Assembly (NCBI GenBank): GCA_944474755.1 | Contig: OX104120.1 | Coordinates: 37,986,067-38,050,066 of the forward strand | DNA: 64,000 nucleotides | Origin: Limnoperna fortunei | Lineage: Eukaryota > Mollusca > Bivalvia > Mytilida > Modiolidae | Direction: 5' to 3' | Part shown: positions 29,593-41,975 of the stretch, piece after piece | Numbering within the stretch: position 1 is the stretch's first letter | Layout: every line of letters starts with the position of its first letter | The notes under the pieces: generated by a model | What the model was told of the DNA's origin: nothing | Databases searched by the model: none | What the model saw: the letters and a program-made list of their open reading frames with translations, nothing else | Translations under genes and position numbers: made by a program

Positions 29593-29683
29593 TGGCTACA
29601 AAGATTGATTGATTGATTGATTGATTGTTGTTTAACGTCCAGCAAGCAATATTTCAGCTATATTCAGGACGTTGGCTACAAAG
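29593..29683 (-). mobile_element. 5'-truncated SINE tail in array spacer
   Basis: 69 bp (29604-29672), flanked by the 11-bp duplication TGGCTACAAAG. It is the reverse complement of the last part of the SINE seen at 18447 (tail of ATCA repeats, then GTTAAAC and GAATATAGCTGAAATATTG). A very short retroposed copy. Confidence 0.9.
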
Positions 29684-29923
29684 AAATGCATTCCCTAATT
29701 ATTCATTAAAAGAAAATTTGTAAGACAGAAATACCTGTTAGCGCTTATTTCAGTTTTAGCTTCCTTTCTGATTTGCAAATGTTTTGGTTTCTTTTTTCTT
29801 TTTTCAATATTTACGATATATGTCTATGTAGTCTTGAAACTTTTTCAGTACATGCATCAAGGGGAAAAAGAATCAATTTATAGCTGATGAAGATATACTA
29901 CATTAAGCGAACGCATTATCAAA

Positions 29924-29996
29924 GCCCCTATAGCTCAGTGGTTAGAGCACTGGTCTCGTAAACCAGGGGTCGTGAGTTCGACTCTCACTGGGGGCA
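29924..29996 (+). tRNA. tRNA-Thr(CGT), intact
   Basis: 73 nt, identical to the copy at 17696. Confidence 0.95.
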
Positions 29997-30168
29997 AATT
30001 TGCAAATTTTTTACACTCAATTTCTATACCGGAGAATTTGACATATATAAAGTAAAACTACAAAATTGTAGGATGTTTTCAAGCAAATAGAAAATCAACT
30101 ACACTAGCAGAAAAATGCTACATGCGATAACCTGCTTAAATATATTAAATTGACAATGTCGTATTGAA

Positions 30169-30239
30169 GCGCCGCTGGTGTAGTGGTATCATGCAAGATT
30201 CCCATTCTTGCGACCCGGGTTCGATTCACGGGCGGCGCA
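30169..30239 (+). tRNA. tRNA-Gly(CCC), T-stem mismatch
   Basis: 71 nt with the same GATTCACGGG change as at 29224; the two units are direct copies. Confidence 0.85.
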
Positions 30240-30788
30240 AATATTTTTTACATAGTTTATACATATTTTTGTGTTTCATTTCAACGTGCAGTTGTTTCAA
30301 TGCCTCCGGCCAGGCAGGAAAAACAAATGTCTATTAGAAAAATAACAACGACATCGAAAACTTGAATATGAAATATATGCTTAATCTTATTTACTGAGGA
30401 AAACAGACACACAGAATTGGCTGCAGTTGTTATTCTAGTTTTTTTTCCCAGTTCTACCGAAAACCATTTGATCAATTTATAACATGTGTTGTGAAGTTTT
30501 TAAAAGTTGTATTCTCTATTTGAAAGATATCAGTTTGTGGCTACAAAGAAATGCATTTCCTAATTATTCATTAAAAGAAAATTTGTAAGACAGAAATACC
30601 TGTTAGCGCTTATTTCAGTTTTAGCTTCCTTTCTGATTTGCAAATGTTTTGGTTTCTTTTTTCTTTTTTCAATATTTACGATATATGTCTATGTAGTCTT
30701 GAAACTTTTTCAGTACATGCATCAAGGGGAAAAAGAATCAATTTATAGCGGATGAAGATATACTACATTAAGCGAACGCATTATCAAA

Positions 30789-30861
30789 GCCCCTATAGCT
30801 CAGTGGTTAGAGCACTGGTCTCGTAAACCAGGGGTCGTGAGTTCGACTCTCACTGGGGGCA
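30789..30861 (+). tRNA. tRNA-Thr(CGT), intact
   Basis: 73 nt, identical to the copy at 17696. The sequence after it differs slightly from other units (TTTGATAATGTTTTACAC), leaving a shorter T run. Confidence 0.93.
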
Positions 30862-31033
30862 AATTTGATAATGTTTTACACTCAATTTCTATACCGGAGA
30901 ATTTGACATATATAAAGTAAAACTACAAAATTGTAGGATGTTTTCAAGCAAATAGAAAATCAACTACACTAGCAGAAAAATGCTACATGCGATAACCTGC
31001 TTAAATATATTAAATTGACAATGTCGTATTGAA

Positions 31034-31104
31034 GCGCCGCTGGTGTAGTGGTATCATGCAAGATTCCCATTCTTGCGACCCGGGTTCGATTCCCGGGCGG
31101 CGCA
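31034..31104 (+). tRNA. tRNA-Gly(CCC), intact
   Basis: 71 nt, identical to the copy at 5976; oligo-T follows. Confidence 0.95.
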
Positions 31105-31653
31105 AATATTTTTTACATAGTTTATACATATTTTTGTGTTTCATTTCAACGTGCAGTTGTTTCAATGCCTCCGGTCAGGCAGGAAAAACAAATGTCTATT
31201 AGAAAAATAACAACGACATCGAAAACTTGAATATGAAATATATGCTTAATCTTATTTACTGAGGAAAACAGACACACAGAATTGGCTGCAGTTGTTATTG
31301 TAGTTTTTTTTCCCAGTTCTACCGAAAACCATTTGATCAATTTATAACATGTGTTGTGAAGTTTTTAAAAGTTGTATTCTCTATTTGAAAGATATCAGTT
31401 TGTGGCTACAAAGAAATGCATTCCCTAATTATTCATTAAAAGAAAATTTATAAGACAGAAATACCTGTTAGCGCTTATTTCAGTTTTAGCTTCCTTTCTG
31501 ATTTGCAAATGTTTTGGTTTCTTTTTTCTTTTTTCACTATTTACGATATATGTCTATGTAGTCTTGAAACTTTTTCAGTACATGCATCAAGGGGAAAAAG
31601 AATCAATTTATAGCTGATGAAGATATACTACATTAAGAGAACGCATTATCAAA

Positions 31654-31726
31654 GCCCCTATAGCTCAGTGGTTAGAGCACTGGTCTCGTAAACCAGGGGT
31701 CGTGAGTTCGACTCTCACTGGGGACA
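31654..31726 (+). tRNA. tRNA-Thr(CGT), one acceptor mismatch
   Basis: 73 nt with GGGGACA at the 3' end, as in its duplicate at 21329. It is the last tRNA of the array. Confidence 0.85.
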
Positions 31727-34700
31727 AATTTGCTAATTTTTTACACTCAATTTCTATACCGGAGAATTCGACATATATAAATTAAAACTAAAAAATTGTA
31801 GGATCTTTTCAAGCAAATAGAAAATCAATTACACAAGATGATCATCATAAATTTCAAAGGCTAAAGTGGCAACACTGAGTAAAAAACCATGATCAGACAA
31901 CATAATTTCTGCATCTTAAGTTGGCAAGAAAAATAATTTAACATTATTTCCTGTACAGACGGTGCCTTGTGCAAATTTACATGGCGTTATCTAAAAAGTG
32001 TTAGTCTCGATCACCCAGACGCATATATAATAGCGTCTGGAATCACCTTGTTGTAATTTCGCTACCAATAGGTGGAGACAAAACAATGATTCTATTTTTA
32101 GGGCCTATTTTTAAACCAGGAAAACATATGCAAACATGTCTATACTTATCATATGACGTCACACTAAGATTCACTCTTGCTTGTGCATAACAATAATATT
32201 GTTTAATTAATTGATAAATAATATTTTATAAAAATATTCATGTTTAAACTTTGGTACAAATTTTTATAAACTTCTTGATATGAACGGAAGTAATCTTTTA
32301 GACAGTAAAAATATCATCCAATCAAAAATTACGCCAAGTTTTGGGCGTAATAATAACGAGTTCAATATAGAGATGAATCCAGACGCACAAATGCATCTAA
32401 GCGTCTGGATGATCGAGACTAAAAAATTGTATGTCAAATGTAGTCTCGATCACCCAGACGCATATATAATAGCGTCTGGGATCACCTTGTTAATTTTTCG
32501 CTACCAATAGGTGGAGACAAAACAATGATTCTATTTTTAGGGCCCTATTTTTAGATCAGGAAAGCCATGCAAAAATGTCTATATTTATAAAATGACGTCA
32601 CAGTAAGGTTCTCTCTTGATTGTGCATAACAATAATATTTGTTTAATTAATTGATAAAGTAATATTTTATAAAAATATTCAAATGTAAACTTTGGTACAT
32701 TATTTTATACACTACTTGATATAAACGGAAGTAATTTTTAGACAATAAAAATATCATCCAATCGAAAATTACGCCCAGTTTTGGGCGTAATGATAACGAG
32801 TTCAATATAGAGGTGAATCCAGACGCACAAATGCAATTAAGCGTCTGGATGATCGAGACTATGTCAAATGTTGTTTATATTTGGAGCCATGAAGTCATTT
32901 CATGTGGTTGTTTCCACCTTCTTTTCAGAGAGTTTAGAAAAGGAGGTAAAGGGGAGATTATTTGTGTGCTGCTATAATAGGAGTTTTAATTAGCTGTACT
33001 GATGAAGTCACGCCAGATCCCAAAGTTTTCTTTTTTGTAAAATAAATTCTATATGTTGGAACTACTTAATATTTTTATTTCATAAGAACAAAAATAGGGC
33101 AACCATGTTTTTTTTTACCATCTCAAAGATAACTATTTTTGCCCATTTTTTTACATCAGGTTAGGTTTTGACTTCAATTAACTTAACAGTGCTTATAGTT
33201 ATGCCAATGCAATTTTATACAATTTTTCATAGGCATCACAGAAAACTTCCTATTACCTACTTGCGGTAAACAAGATTTATCTCCCATTTGCAGAGTTATC
33301 TGTTCTTTACAGCAGGTACTTTATAGTGGGTAAAAAGTTGTTTTTCTTCAATATTTTTGTATTCACATATAGCAAAGCATCCGATAAAATTAATTATGAT
33401 GTGCAAACTAATTCTGCAGTTTTTTTTTAGTTTTACTGGAAGAGTCAGTCCACAGACATTATTTTAAAAAAAATAAAAACGTGATTTTTTCCCATCTGTT
33501 CAATACTAGATACCTGCTGTTATGAAAGACAACTCTTGGAAATGGGAAGTAACTCTTGTATTCCGAAAATAGGGAATAGCATAATTATATCCGCAGCTTG
33601 CACTTTTTTACACTAAGTTCTAAAATGATCAAAATTGTCAAGCTGTTGCCATGGTAACCATTTTCTGATTTTCAAAACCGCGACATTTTTTTGTTATCTC
33701 TAAGGATGTTTAAATAAACATACCAGAAAAATTAAAATTTGAGTCTGGTCATTTCTATCCGATTTAAGTGATTATAGCGAGCATCGCAGATGCGGGCTAT
33801 ACGGTTACATGCGTGTGTGTAAAAAAAGTCACGTGATCCTTATGAACAAATCCATTTCAGATGGTAGCTGAGCTATCCGAAGAAAATATTGTAGACGAAC
33901 GAAAAAATATATAATATAAATATAATATAATATAAAAGTAGACAAAAATTATTTTGACATCGATCAAATCAAAGTGTTTATTTTTTAAATTACTACAAAA
34001 ATGCCAGACAAATTTGAAACGCTGTATTTGAAATTGAGTTTTGTGACGTCATCAACACATTAGATAAGACTTCACGTCATCAATGGAATGTAGAGGCACT
34101 GTTAGGGGGCTCTGAAGTAACGACATGAACAATGTGCGATGCTCGCATTTAGGCTGCGCCTCCATTCATATTAGATAATAGGTGATAAATACATATACAT
34201 GTAAGTTTAAGCTTGCGCTACTATGTGCTTTATAGCAACATAAATGCATGTAAGTTTCCACATTGAAGTATGTATCCAAGAGAACGTGTTACATGTTGAT
34301 CATTACCTTTATTAACTCGTCCAAATTATTACGTTGGACAATTAAGAATAAAGACAGCTTTTTCTTTATTAAAGTCAAGATTTAACTCAGAACTGTTGTC
34401 ATCTGAATTATTGAGACTACGGGTTTATCAAGCGACGACAAGAATACTTGTTAGAAAATGTTCTTAAATATGTAAAAAGAACGGGTTTTCCGCCACTATT
34501 TGGGCAGGTCACATTACAAATTAAATTAAAGTTGTACACATTTAAATATAGTTTGAATAGCGTTTAGTCAAACTACGAGAATTATCCAACATTGGACTGC
34601 ATATTTTTAGTCAATCTAAAATGACAAATTCATATGTAGATTTCAATATATTTCATTTAACAAATACAAAACTAGACGCACCTGCTAAAGCTGAAAAATT

Positions 34701-36625
34701 ACTAAAACTGAACTTAAACCTCATTCAAACAAAAAATATACTTCAGGTAATATTTATACACATACGGTGTTCTGTAAAATGAATCCTCAGTAATAGAACC
34801 AATTTATTTTATTTAATTATTCTAAAGGATTTTAAAATGTATTCGATAATGGATAAATACGAGATGGGGCAATTGTTTGACGATCGATATAATGATGAGT
34901 TAATTGCAACCTAAAATTGAGTAATACAAATAATTTGCAATAAAACTTTAATTATACGTTTTTGTATAATAAATGATAACAGGTGCAAATTTAAGTAATT
35001 GAAGTCATATGATTACTGCAAGAACTGTTTAACTGGAATACACGGCAGTTAATTAAAATAACAGTGTGACGTCTACGTCGTTTATGATTAAACGCCAAAA
35101 CATCGATTAACGTCAGGAAATAGTGATTACCGATTACTTTACGGTTTTCATCTTTTGAGAGAAAAGTATAAAACTTTAGATTTGATTTTTTCGATGAATT
35201 GGCAGCATAACTCTGCAAAAATGTCACATTTAAGAGATGACGGTCCTATGTGGCCGTGGTTGACCTCGGATGCAATTGTCTTGGTCTCTATGCAACACAA
35301 CATTAACCGTCTGTTGAAATTGATTTCTTAATCTTGATATGAACCTGGAGACATAAAAGTGCAAGGCAAATGTTCTTGAACTTTTCCAATCTGGGGGTAC
35401 CTACAGCTTTTGTAGCTTCAACAGCTTTTACATGCATACCCAATAATTTGAATGTCGTACGTAAATACTGAAAACTTTATAAAAGTCGTTCTTAATATCA
35501 GTATTGTAAACTCTGTTTACACTGAACCACCTTGTTTTTGACACCGTATCAGTATTCATTTTATAACATCAAAAACTACAATTGCATCTAGGTAACACAG
35601 TCACTTTTACAACAAATTGACTAACGTATGAGAAAAAATGTCCAATATATTTTGTTAAAATAAAAAAAAAACCTGGTAGACTTGTAAAAATCTTGATCTC
35701 TTTGTAATATAACAGCATTAAAACCTTTGATTTTCTGACGCTCAGCACACCATCTTCCATATTATGCAGATTAAAACTAGGCTCAAAGAGCTTTTTCGAG
35801 AAAATTGAATGAGACGAAATAAACACATAGTAATAAGCAATAACATAACTTACTTCGTCAGCAATAACTCTACATTATATAATAAATACAAAGAAGACGA
35901 AATCTGTCAAATGTTAGATTTTCTCATTAACAACATATGAACAACGTCATCCATTTAGGGACTTTAGTAAAAAACAATTTCGAAATTGAGTTGTTTTGCA
36001 GATTTATGCTTCTGATACATTGAAATAATCAATCAAAAGCTCTATGTTATTCTCTCAAAGTTAAAATCCGTATATATGAAATCGGCAATCACTTTTACCC
36101 AACGTTAATTAATTTTTGTTATAAACGTCGTTTAAAGGTCTGTTATTTACAATATATTAGGGTGTATTTCGGTTAATCAGTTCTTGCAGTATTCAGAGAG
36201 TTTCAACGACTTAATTGTAGCGATTAATTTTTACAGATACGTCAAACTGTCGAGGAGCTAAATATTCATGTTTATAACAAGACTATAGACAATATCCGGA
36301 GCAGAGAATTTACAATATGAATTAGTATTTCGAGGTAGTTTATATTACTTTGATTTTAAAAGATTTAGTAGACGAATATTAAATGTTCGAATATACTCAG
36401 TAATCTTTTTCTAATCTTCTGGCCGAGTGGTCAAGGTAGTTCGTGTACTATTGATCACGTGGTCTGTCAACACTGAGATTGCGGGTTCGATTCTCACTGC
36501 AGGCAGGGTGTACTCGACTCCAATCTTAATTGACAAGGATTGCCAGTTTTCCTACCGCATGTCGGGGGTTTTCTCCGGGTAATCCGGCTTCCTCCCCCAA
36601 TAAAAACTGGACGCCATGATATAGA
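31727..36625. repeat. Large duplicated segment, copy 2
   Basis: Counterpart of 21402-27950 without the pogo-like element, the SINE and the foldback element, each represented by a clean empty site. It has 15 extra bases near 33484 and one near 32126. It contains the same pair of Mutator-like MITEs (32003-32420 and 32442-32860) and the inverted repeat pair at 33777-34146. Homology to copy 1 ends inside the SINE at 36625. No gene seen. Confidence 0.92.
32003..32860. mobile_element. Tandem pair of Mutator-like MITEs (copy 2)
   Basis: Elements at 32003-32420 and 32442-32860, the duplicates of those at 21678 and 22116, with the same terminal AGTCTCGATCACCCAGACGC and the same ATGTCAAATGT flanks on the second. 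Confidence 0.78.
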
Positions 36626-36670
36626 TGAAAAATTGCTGAAAGTGGCGTTAAACACCATCAAACAAACAAA
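36421..36670 (+). mobile_element. tRNA-derived SINE, tail complete
   Basis: The full-tail version of the SINE cut at 27950: tRNA-like head (GGCCGAGTGGTCAAGG, GGTTCGATTCTCACTGC), body, tail with AAATTGCTGAAAGTGGCG and CAAA repeats. The 5' few bases of the head are missing. Confidence 0.88.
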
Positions 36671-37319
36671 AACTAATTTTCTGTTATGTATAGAACTGGT
36701 TTCATCCCCATAAGGAGAAACATTTTTGCATTCTTTATTGCCCATCGTAATTATTTAATGTTTATGAGTTAATTTAGACAATGTTCAATTTTTGACTTGC
36801 TCTTCCATAAAGGAAATTAGTGTTATTTATCTATAAAGCAATTAGCGTTTACCCGCTATTACATGCAAATTTTACTTCATGCAATATATTTCCAGTAGCT
36901 AACTTGGATAATTATTTTGATTAAAACTTGACAGGAAGGGTTTTTTCGTACACGATTTTTTAGTTTGGTACTAAGTTGTATTCAATTTGTAGAACTCCCT
37001 CAAAATGGTAAAATATATATATCCTATAGTAAATTTAATAACATATTAATTGATGTTTAGGTTAAGGTTATTGAAAAGAGTTAACAGAAAGAGTAGAAAG
37101 GCTTGAGGGAAAAGTGCCAAATAAGTTCAAATCTGAACAGCTTTTCTGCTGTCTAATATTTAAGAGTCGGTACCTTTTGGCCAGCTTGCATTAACTAAAC
37201 TTTGTATGTATTTATGTTGCTATAATGCACATAATGCTTTACATACAACAGATACAAAAGGGAAAAGTTCCAAAGGTCTAAATAAGCTTTGAACCACAAT
37301 GCTCATTCAAGTTGGTCAA
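36671..37319. other. No gene seen
   Basis: AT-rich sequence without a convincing ORF, RNA gene or repeat. Confidence 0.5.
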
Positions 37320-37919
37320 CTACAAATAAAAAGTTCAAAGAAGGTTCCTTGAGTAAGCGTAAAATAAAAACAACTTCTTACAATTTAACTACAGAGCCCA
37401 TAATTTTCGTATATCTTTGCAAATGTATTACATCAGACGAAAGCTTTTGATTGTGACTAACTATTTTAAGTAGATCATAAACATTATATTAAAAATGTCA
37501 AATAGTTGTTTGCATTTTCCTGTCTAATGATTTTAAAAGGGTAACCTTGAGGCTATTTCATAACAATAGCTAACCGTGAAAATATGCAACAACTTATTCA
37601 CATGTACAATTTGTATAAACTACAAATAAAAAGTTCAAAGAAGGTTCCTTGAGTAAGCGTAAAATAAAAACAACTTCTTACAATTTAACTACAGAGCCCA
37701 TAATTTTCGTATATCTTTGCAAATGTATTACATCAGACGAAAGCTTTTGATTGTGACTAACTATTTTAAGTAGATCATAAACAATATATTAATAATGTCA
37801 AATAGTTGTTTGCATTTTCCTGTCTAATGATTTTAAAAGGGTAACCTTGAGGCTTTTTCATAACAATAGCTAACCGTGAAAATATGCAACAACTTATTCA
37901 CATGTACAATTTGTATAAA
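37320..37919. repeat. Exact-period 300-bp tandem duplication
   Basis: Two head-to-tail copies (37320-37619 and 37620-37919) that differ at about three bases by eye. Non-coding. A recent local duplication. Confidence 0.95.
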
Positions 37920-38640
37920 CGTTTACGTTAAACTGACTTTTAAATATGTAGATCATAATTTTATCAAAAATGTCAGTTTGATATATATAATATTAGTGTA
38001 CCGACTTGACATAACAACAATATCAGAATGAGGTTTAGAAACGGGGGAAAGGCGAATCTCTGCCTTTTTCAAGTAAATAAGTTAATATTATGTTTATCCT
38101 GCAAGGTTTTATACGATATTAGCACAAGTGCTCCATAATTTGTAATGTTTATTTATTTTGAAACAATTTTAACAATTAAACCCATATTGAGCATCTACAA
38201 AGTACACATTGTTATTGTAAATAGCATACATTTGAATGCATAGAAACCAATGTCATCGAAAAATATCAAAAAAGACAATAACGACGTCAGATTTTTGTGG
38301 TTAAAGGTAGTTGACTTTACATCAAAACTAAATATACGGATTTAAAGCTTTTTGAATAAGGCGATTGCAGGATAAACTTAAATAAATCGCTCTGATTAAA
38401 ATGTCCCGTGGTATACATTCGGAAAACATGCGGTCGTTATTTTCCATCAGATTATTAGATAAACATCAATATGCTGCATTTATTATTTTTGTATCAAACG
38501 GTAAAATGTTCTGCAATTATAAACCTTGAACATGTAACTGTCTTAAGTATATCTATACAGTTATTAACGCCATGGTGTACAAGAATCTATATATAATTTG
38601 AGTAAAACTACTGATTAATGTCCTTCTAGCCACCTAATTA
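37920..38640. other. No gene seen
   Basis: AT-rich; no ORF or repeat recognised. Confidence 0.5.
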
Positions 38641-38649
38641 TTGCAATAT

Positions 38650-38985
38650 TATGAGATAATGCCGACTTCGTCTATTCAACCACCAGACTGATTATTTAAG
38701 GTCTGTACGATGATGCCGAGTTCGTTTTTCTAGACGTGTTATTTGGGTCCTTCTGATGATTCCCAATGCGTCTTTTTTACCACTAGGCGGTTATTTTAAA
38801 TACTATAAGATGATTCCACTGCCTCTGTCTGACTGTTCGACTGTTACTCTGAGTATTTTCCGATGATGCCAACTGAGTATCTAACCACTAAACTGTTATT
38901 TCAAGTCCTACACGACGATGCCGACGGCGTCTGTCTCATCTCCAGACTGTTATGTTGAGTTCCGTGTGGTGATGCTGGTATGGAA
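38650..38985. repeat. Degenerate minisatellite, period about 50-57 bp
   Basis: Seven diverged units recognised by GATGATGCCGA-like starts at about 38653, 38711, 38755, 38811, 38862, 38914 and 38970, each followed by an ACCACTAGACTGTTATTT-like segment. An old array. Confidence 0.65.
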
Positions 38986-39440
38986 TTGAAAAATGTAAAT
39001 ATTTTATTCAAATTAGCAATCTCTCAACAGCAAAAACGATTAAAAGGATAAAGAAATTATGTACTTCGATAAAAATATATCTCACGTGAGATTCGCTCAA
39101 TTTTCAAGAAAAAAATATAATATATGTCTACTACTGGCGAAATCCCAATAAATAATTGCGCATACGCTTTTCCACAATAAAGCACAAACGCGTTGAAATA
39201 AGCCGTCCACATTTCCGATAGTTTGTGTGCGATAAATATTTTTATTTTCAGTTTTTGCTTGACGTCGGTTTTACCGCAACATTCTTTTACGGCGAAAGGT
39301 CCCTTATGAACCACGCCGTTCATATTTAGTGGACACGTTATTCCACATATTGTTGGTATTCAGATGGGTACTAATAGTGTTCCTCTCCCCACTGAACAGC
39401 TTTGATTTTTTTTTTTGCATTGTGATTAATGCCCCTTTCA
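38986..39440. other. No gene seen
   Basis: A minus-strand open frame (39057-39323) has no feature that supports it as a gene. Confidence 0.4.
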
Positions 39441-39575
39441 GCTTGTCAGTTTTCCTGTCAAGATTGGAAATTTTCGTCGGGTATACAGGCTTCTTCCCCA
39501 TTAAAAACTGCACGTCACGATATATCTGCAAAATTGATGAAATTTATGTAAAACCACATTCAAACCAACAAACAA
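39441..39575 (+). mobile_element. Old SINE fragment, 3' half
   Basis: Diverged copy of the SINE body and tail: GTCAGTTTTCCTGTCAAG, GGCTTCTTCCCCATTAAAAA, then CATTCAAACC repeats. The tRNA-like head is absent. Confidence 0.65.
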
Positions 39576-40446
39576 TGATCATGTTAGCTTATTTTATTTT
39601 GACAGACTGAAAAAAATGCAACAATTTAAAAAAAAACAATCGATGCAGATTATTTACGCGAAAATTAAAATTGATTAGTAGAGCTCTTTTTCATAAGACT
39701 AAAAATATCAAATTAAATTGTTAATGCCTGAAGGCATGTTCAGTAAAGTATAACATTGAAGTCTCGAAATTTGTTCCTTTTTGTTGTTTATGTAGATTCT
39801 GAACATGAAGTACAGGGTCTTTGATCGCTACACCTCTAAAGTTAGTCATGTGTATAATGGTGTTAACAATTTTTTAGTGAGTCATTATCGACGATGGTAA
39901 GGTCTTAGGTTACGTGGACCGAAAAACTGTATTTTAATGGTGACTTTTCACAAGAGCAGTCAGGAGGCTTGACCTTGAGGTCATTAATTTGAAAAGTTCG
40001 CAATAGCTGTTTGTAAATAAAAACATTAGATACAGTAGTAGAAGTAAAGGTAAAGGATAAGAGGAAATATGGTCTATAATAAACCACAGTATATCATTTT
40101 TTTTGTTCGATGTGGTCATGTTGAGTACTTGTTTGTTGTATGTTTTGAGATTCCATTGCTTCGTGTTTTTTCTGTTAGCAAAAGCGTTGTAATTCCGTAG
40201 CTGGATTTTGCTCTTTTGATTACGCCATAGTATATTCCGATTTACTTTCATGTAAACAAGGAGAACAAATTGGAATGATTTTGACAAGAAACTTTGTCAT
40301 CCTATATAATATATACAAAAATGCTGAATTAGATTACTGTCAGATTAATACGTATTGGTTACGAAAATTCCATCGTCACACGCTAGTACACATGTACTAT
40401 GTCTACGATTCACCCCGGTTAATGAAGCTATATTTTTATATAGCGT
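39576..40446. other. No gene seen
   Basis: AT-rich; two overlapping minus-strand frames at 39905-40287 look like chance. ACAGTAGTAGAAGTAAA at 40032 recurs in the loop of the inverted repeat at 40706. Confidence 0.4.
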
Positions 40447-40545
40447 ATTTGGCCGAGGGGTCTAGACCGCTGGACATAGTGCAGGCGAATTGGTGCCACA
40501 GTGTCACAACGGTGTGAGTTCGAATCCCGCTAAGGGAAAGCAAAA
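40447..40545 (+). mobile_element. tRNA-like SINE head
   Basis: TTGGCCGAGGGGTCTAGACC resembles an A box and GTGAGTTCGAATCCCGC is a good B box, 60 bases apart as in a tRNA with a long variable arm. The acceptor ends do not pair well and no known SINE tail follows, so it is a tRNA-derived repeat or tRNA pseudogene rather than a working tRNA. Confidence 0.5.
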
Positions 40546-40611
40546 ATTTGAAAGTGTTAAAAATCTAATTCAAACAGTGTTGGGCTTAATTTGTAGACGT
40601 ATATATATATA

Positions 40612-40832
40612 TATAACAAAAAACAAATACACAAAATAAGTGTCACATAATTCCGATAATCTAGCGCTTTCATCCATCATGGGACTTTTCAAGATTGTTT
40701 TTGTTACAGTAGTAGAAGTAAATATATAAGTAAAGAGTAACAAAAACAATCTTGAAAAGTCCCATGATGGATGAAAGCGCTAGATTATCGGAATTATGTG
40801 ACACTTATTTTGTGTATTTGTTTTTTGTTATA
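40612..40832. repeat. Perfect 96-bp inverted repeat
   Basis: Arms 40612-40707 and 40737-40832 are perfect complements by eye, with a 29-nt loop. The outer ends are TATAACAAAAAACAAATAC and its complement. It lies between an AT run and a CT/AT microsatellite. Possibly a foldback MITE or a palindrome made by replication error. Confidence 0.92.
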
Positions 40833-40857
40833 TAACGCTGCACATTGTTTATAAACA

Positions 40858-40958
<101 letters not shown>

Positions 40959-40999
40959 GTCTAGACGTATTTATATATGTATATGTATATATATATATA

Positions 41000-41356
41000 A
41001 ATATATTGGTCGAGTTTAAAAACAAGTTTAACCTGTCAGAAACCAAAAGCTGTATTTTTTGTTTCCTCAATTATGTTTGTTTGTAGACGACATTCAACTA
41101 ATAAAAAAGCATCGAAATTTCAGTCACGACTAGCAAACAGCAGGAAACAGTAACACAAAAAATCACATAACAAGCAGATAAACAACACCAACTTTAGTAC
41201 ATAGTTGAAACATTATATTTCACCAGATTTTCAACTCGGAACTTCGGAATATAAGTACAGATATAAGCGTACTGTAATCAAGTCACATGCCACTTTATCT
41301 TTTTCTCTAAGGTAGACCTGCAAAAATGATTTGAGTAAGCCTCTAAGGTAGGCTTG
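41000..41356. other. No gene seen
   Basis: AT-rich sequence; nothing recognised. Confidence 0.4.
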
Positions 41357-41975
41357 GTAAATAAACGTCTAAGAGTCTACCAACCAGTAAAGCTTATTAA
41401 GTATCGGATCGACAAACATGACGATACAGCATAAACAAAAAATAATATACAAGTCTAGAAGATTATGCAACGATACAAATGACGGTGTTTCTTGTCAACA
41501 ATTTAGACAAAGACTGACCAACAAATGGCCTTAGTCATTGAATGTCAATATAAATAAATGACGTAAACAAGTCATAACATTTTAATCTTAAACTTTCTCA
41601 TTTCCAACTTAACCCAAAATAGTTGCTTTTCAAGTCCGCCAGCCGCGGACGTGCCGTGCTGTTACTTGGCTTTCCTAAATTATTCCAACAAGATGTAATC
41701 AAACGCGCGTTTCGTCTACTAAGACTCATCAGTGACGTTTAACTCTAAATGCTTCAAGTATTTTTTCATGCGGTGATGGAATGATATAAGTCCACTGGGA
41801 TCGTGTAAAAACACAATACAGGTAGTTCAAAATATTATATAAACGTCTAAAGAGTCTACCAACCAGTAAAGCTTATTAAGTATCGGATCGACAAACATGA
41901 CGGTACAGCATAAACAAAAAATAATATCGTCATGTTTGTCGAATCGATACTTAATAAGCATTTAGAGTTAAACGC
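41357..41975. repeat. Direct and inverted copies of an 85-bp sequence
   Basis: A segment at about 41359-41450 (AAACGTCTAAGAGTCTACC ... CATAAACAAAAAATAATAT) recurs directly at 41840-41925. The second copy is followed at once by an inverted version of its middle part (GTCATGTTTGTCGAATCGAT). CATTTAGAGTTAAACG in the second also pairs with sequence near 41738. Confidence 0.75.

Larger units (their letters stand above)
27951..31806 (+). repeat. tRNA-Thr/tRNA-Gly tandem array, third block
   Basis: Five Thr and four Gly genes in units of 865 bp; one unit is 945 bp because of an 80-bp SINE-tail insertion. Spacers are nearly identical between units, much more so than in the earlier blocks, pointing to recent unit turnover. 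The block ends where the second copy of the large segment begins. Confidence 0.93.

Noticed and set aside
5093..31340. Repeated 60-70-codon ORFs on both strands in the tRNA array
   Set aside because: They read through tRNA genes and AT-rich spacers from non-ATG starts and repeat only because the array repeats.
39057..39323. 88-codon minus-strand ORF
   Set aside because: No motif, no splice context, AT-rich; could not be supported.
40447..40545. Functional tRNA-Leu/Ser gene
   Set aside because: A and B boxes are good but the acceptor ends do not pair and the inner part is irregular; better explained as a tRNA-derived SINE head.
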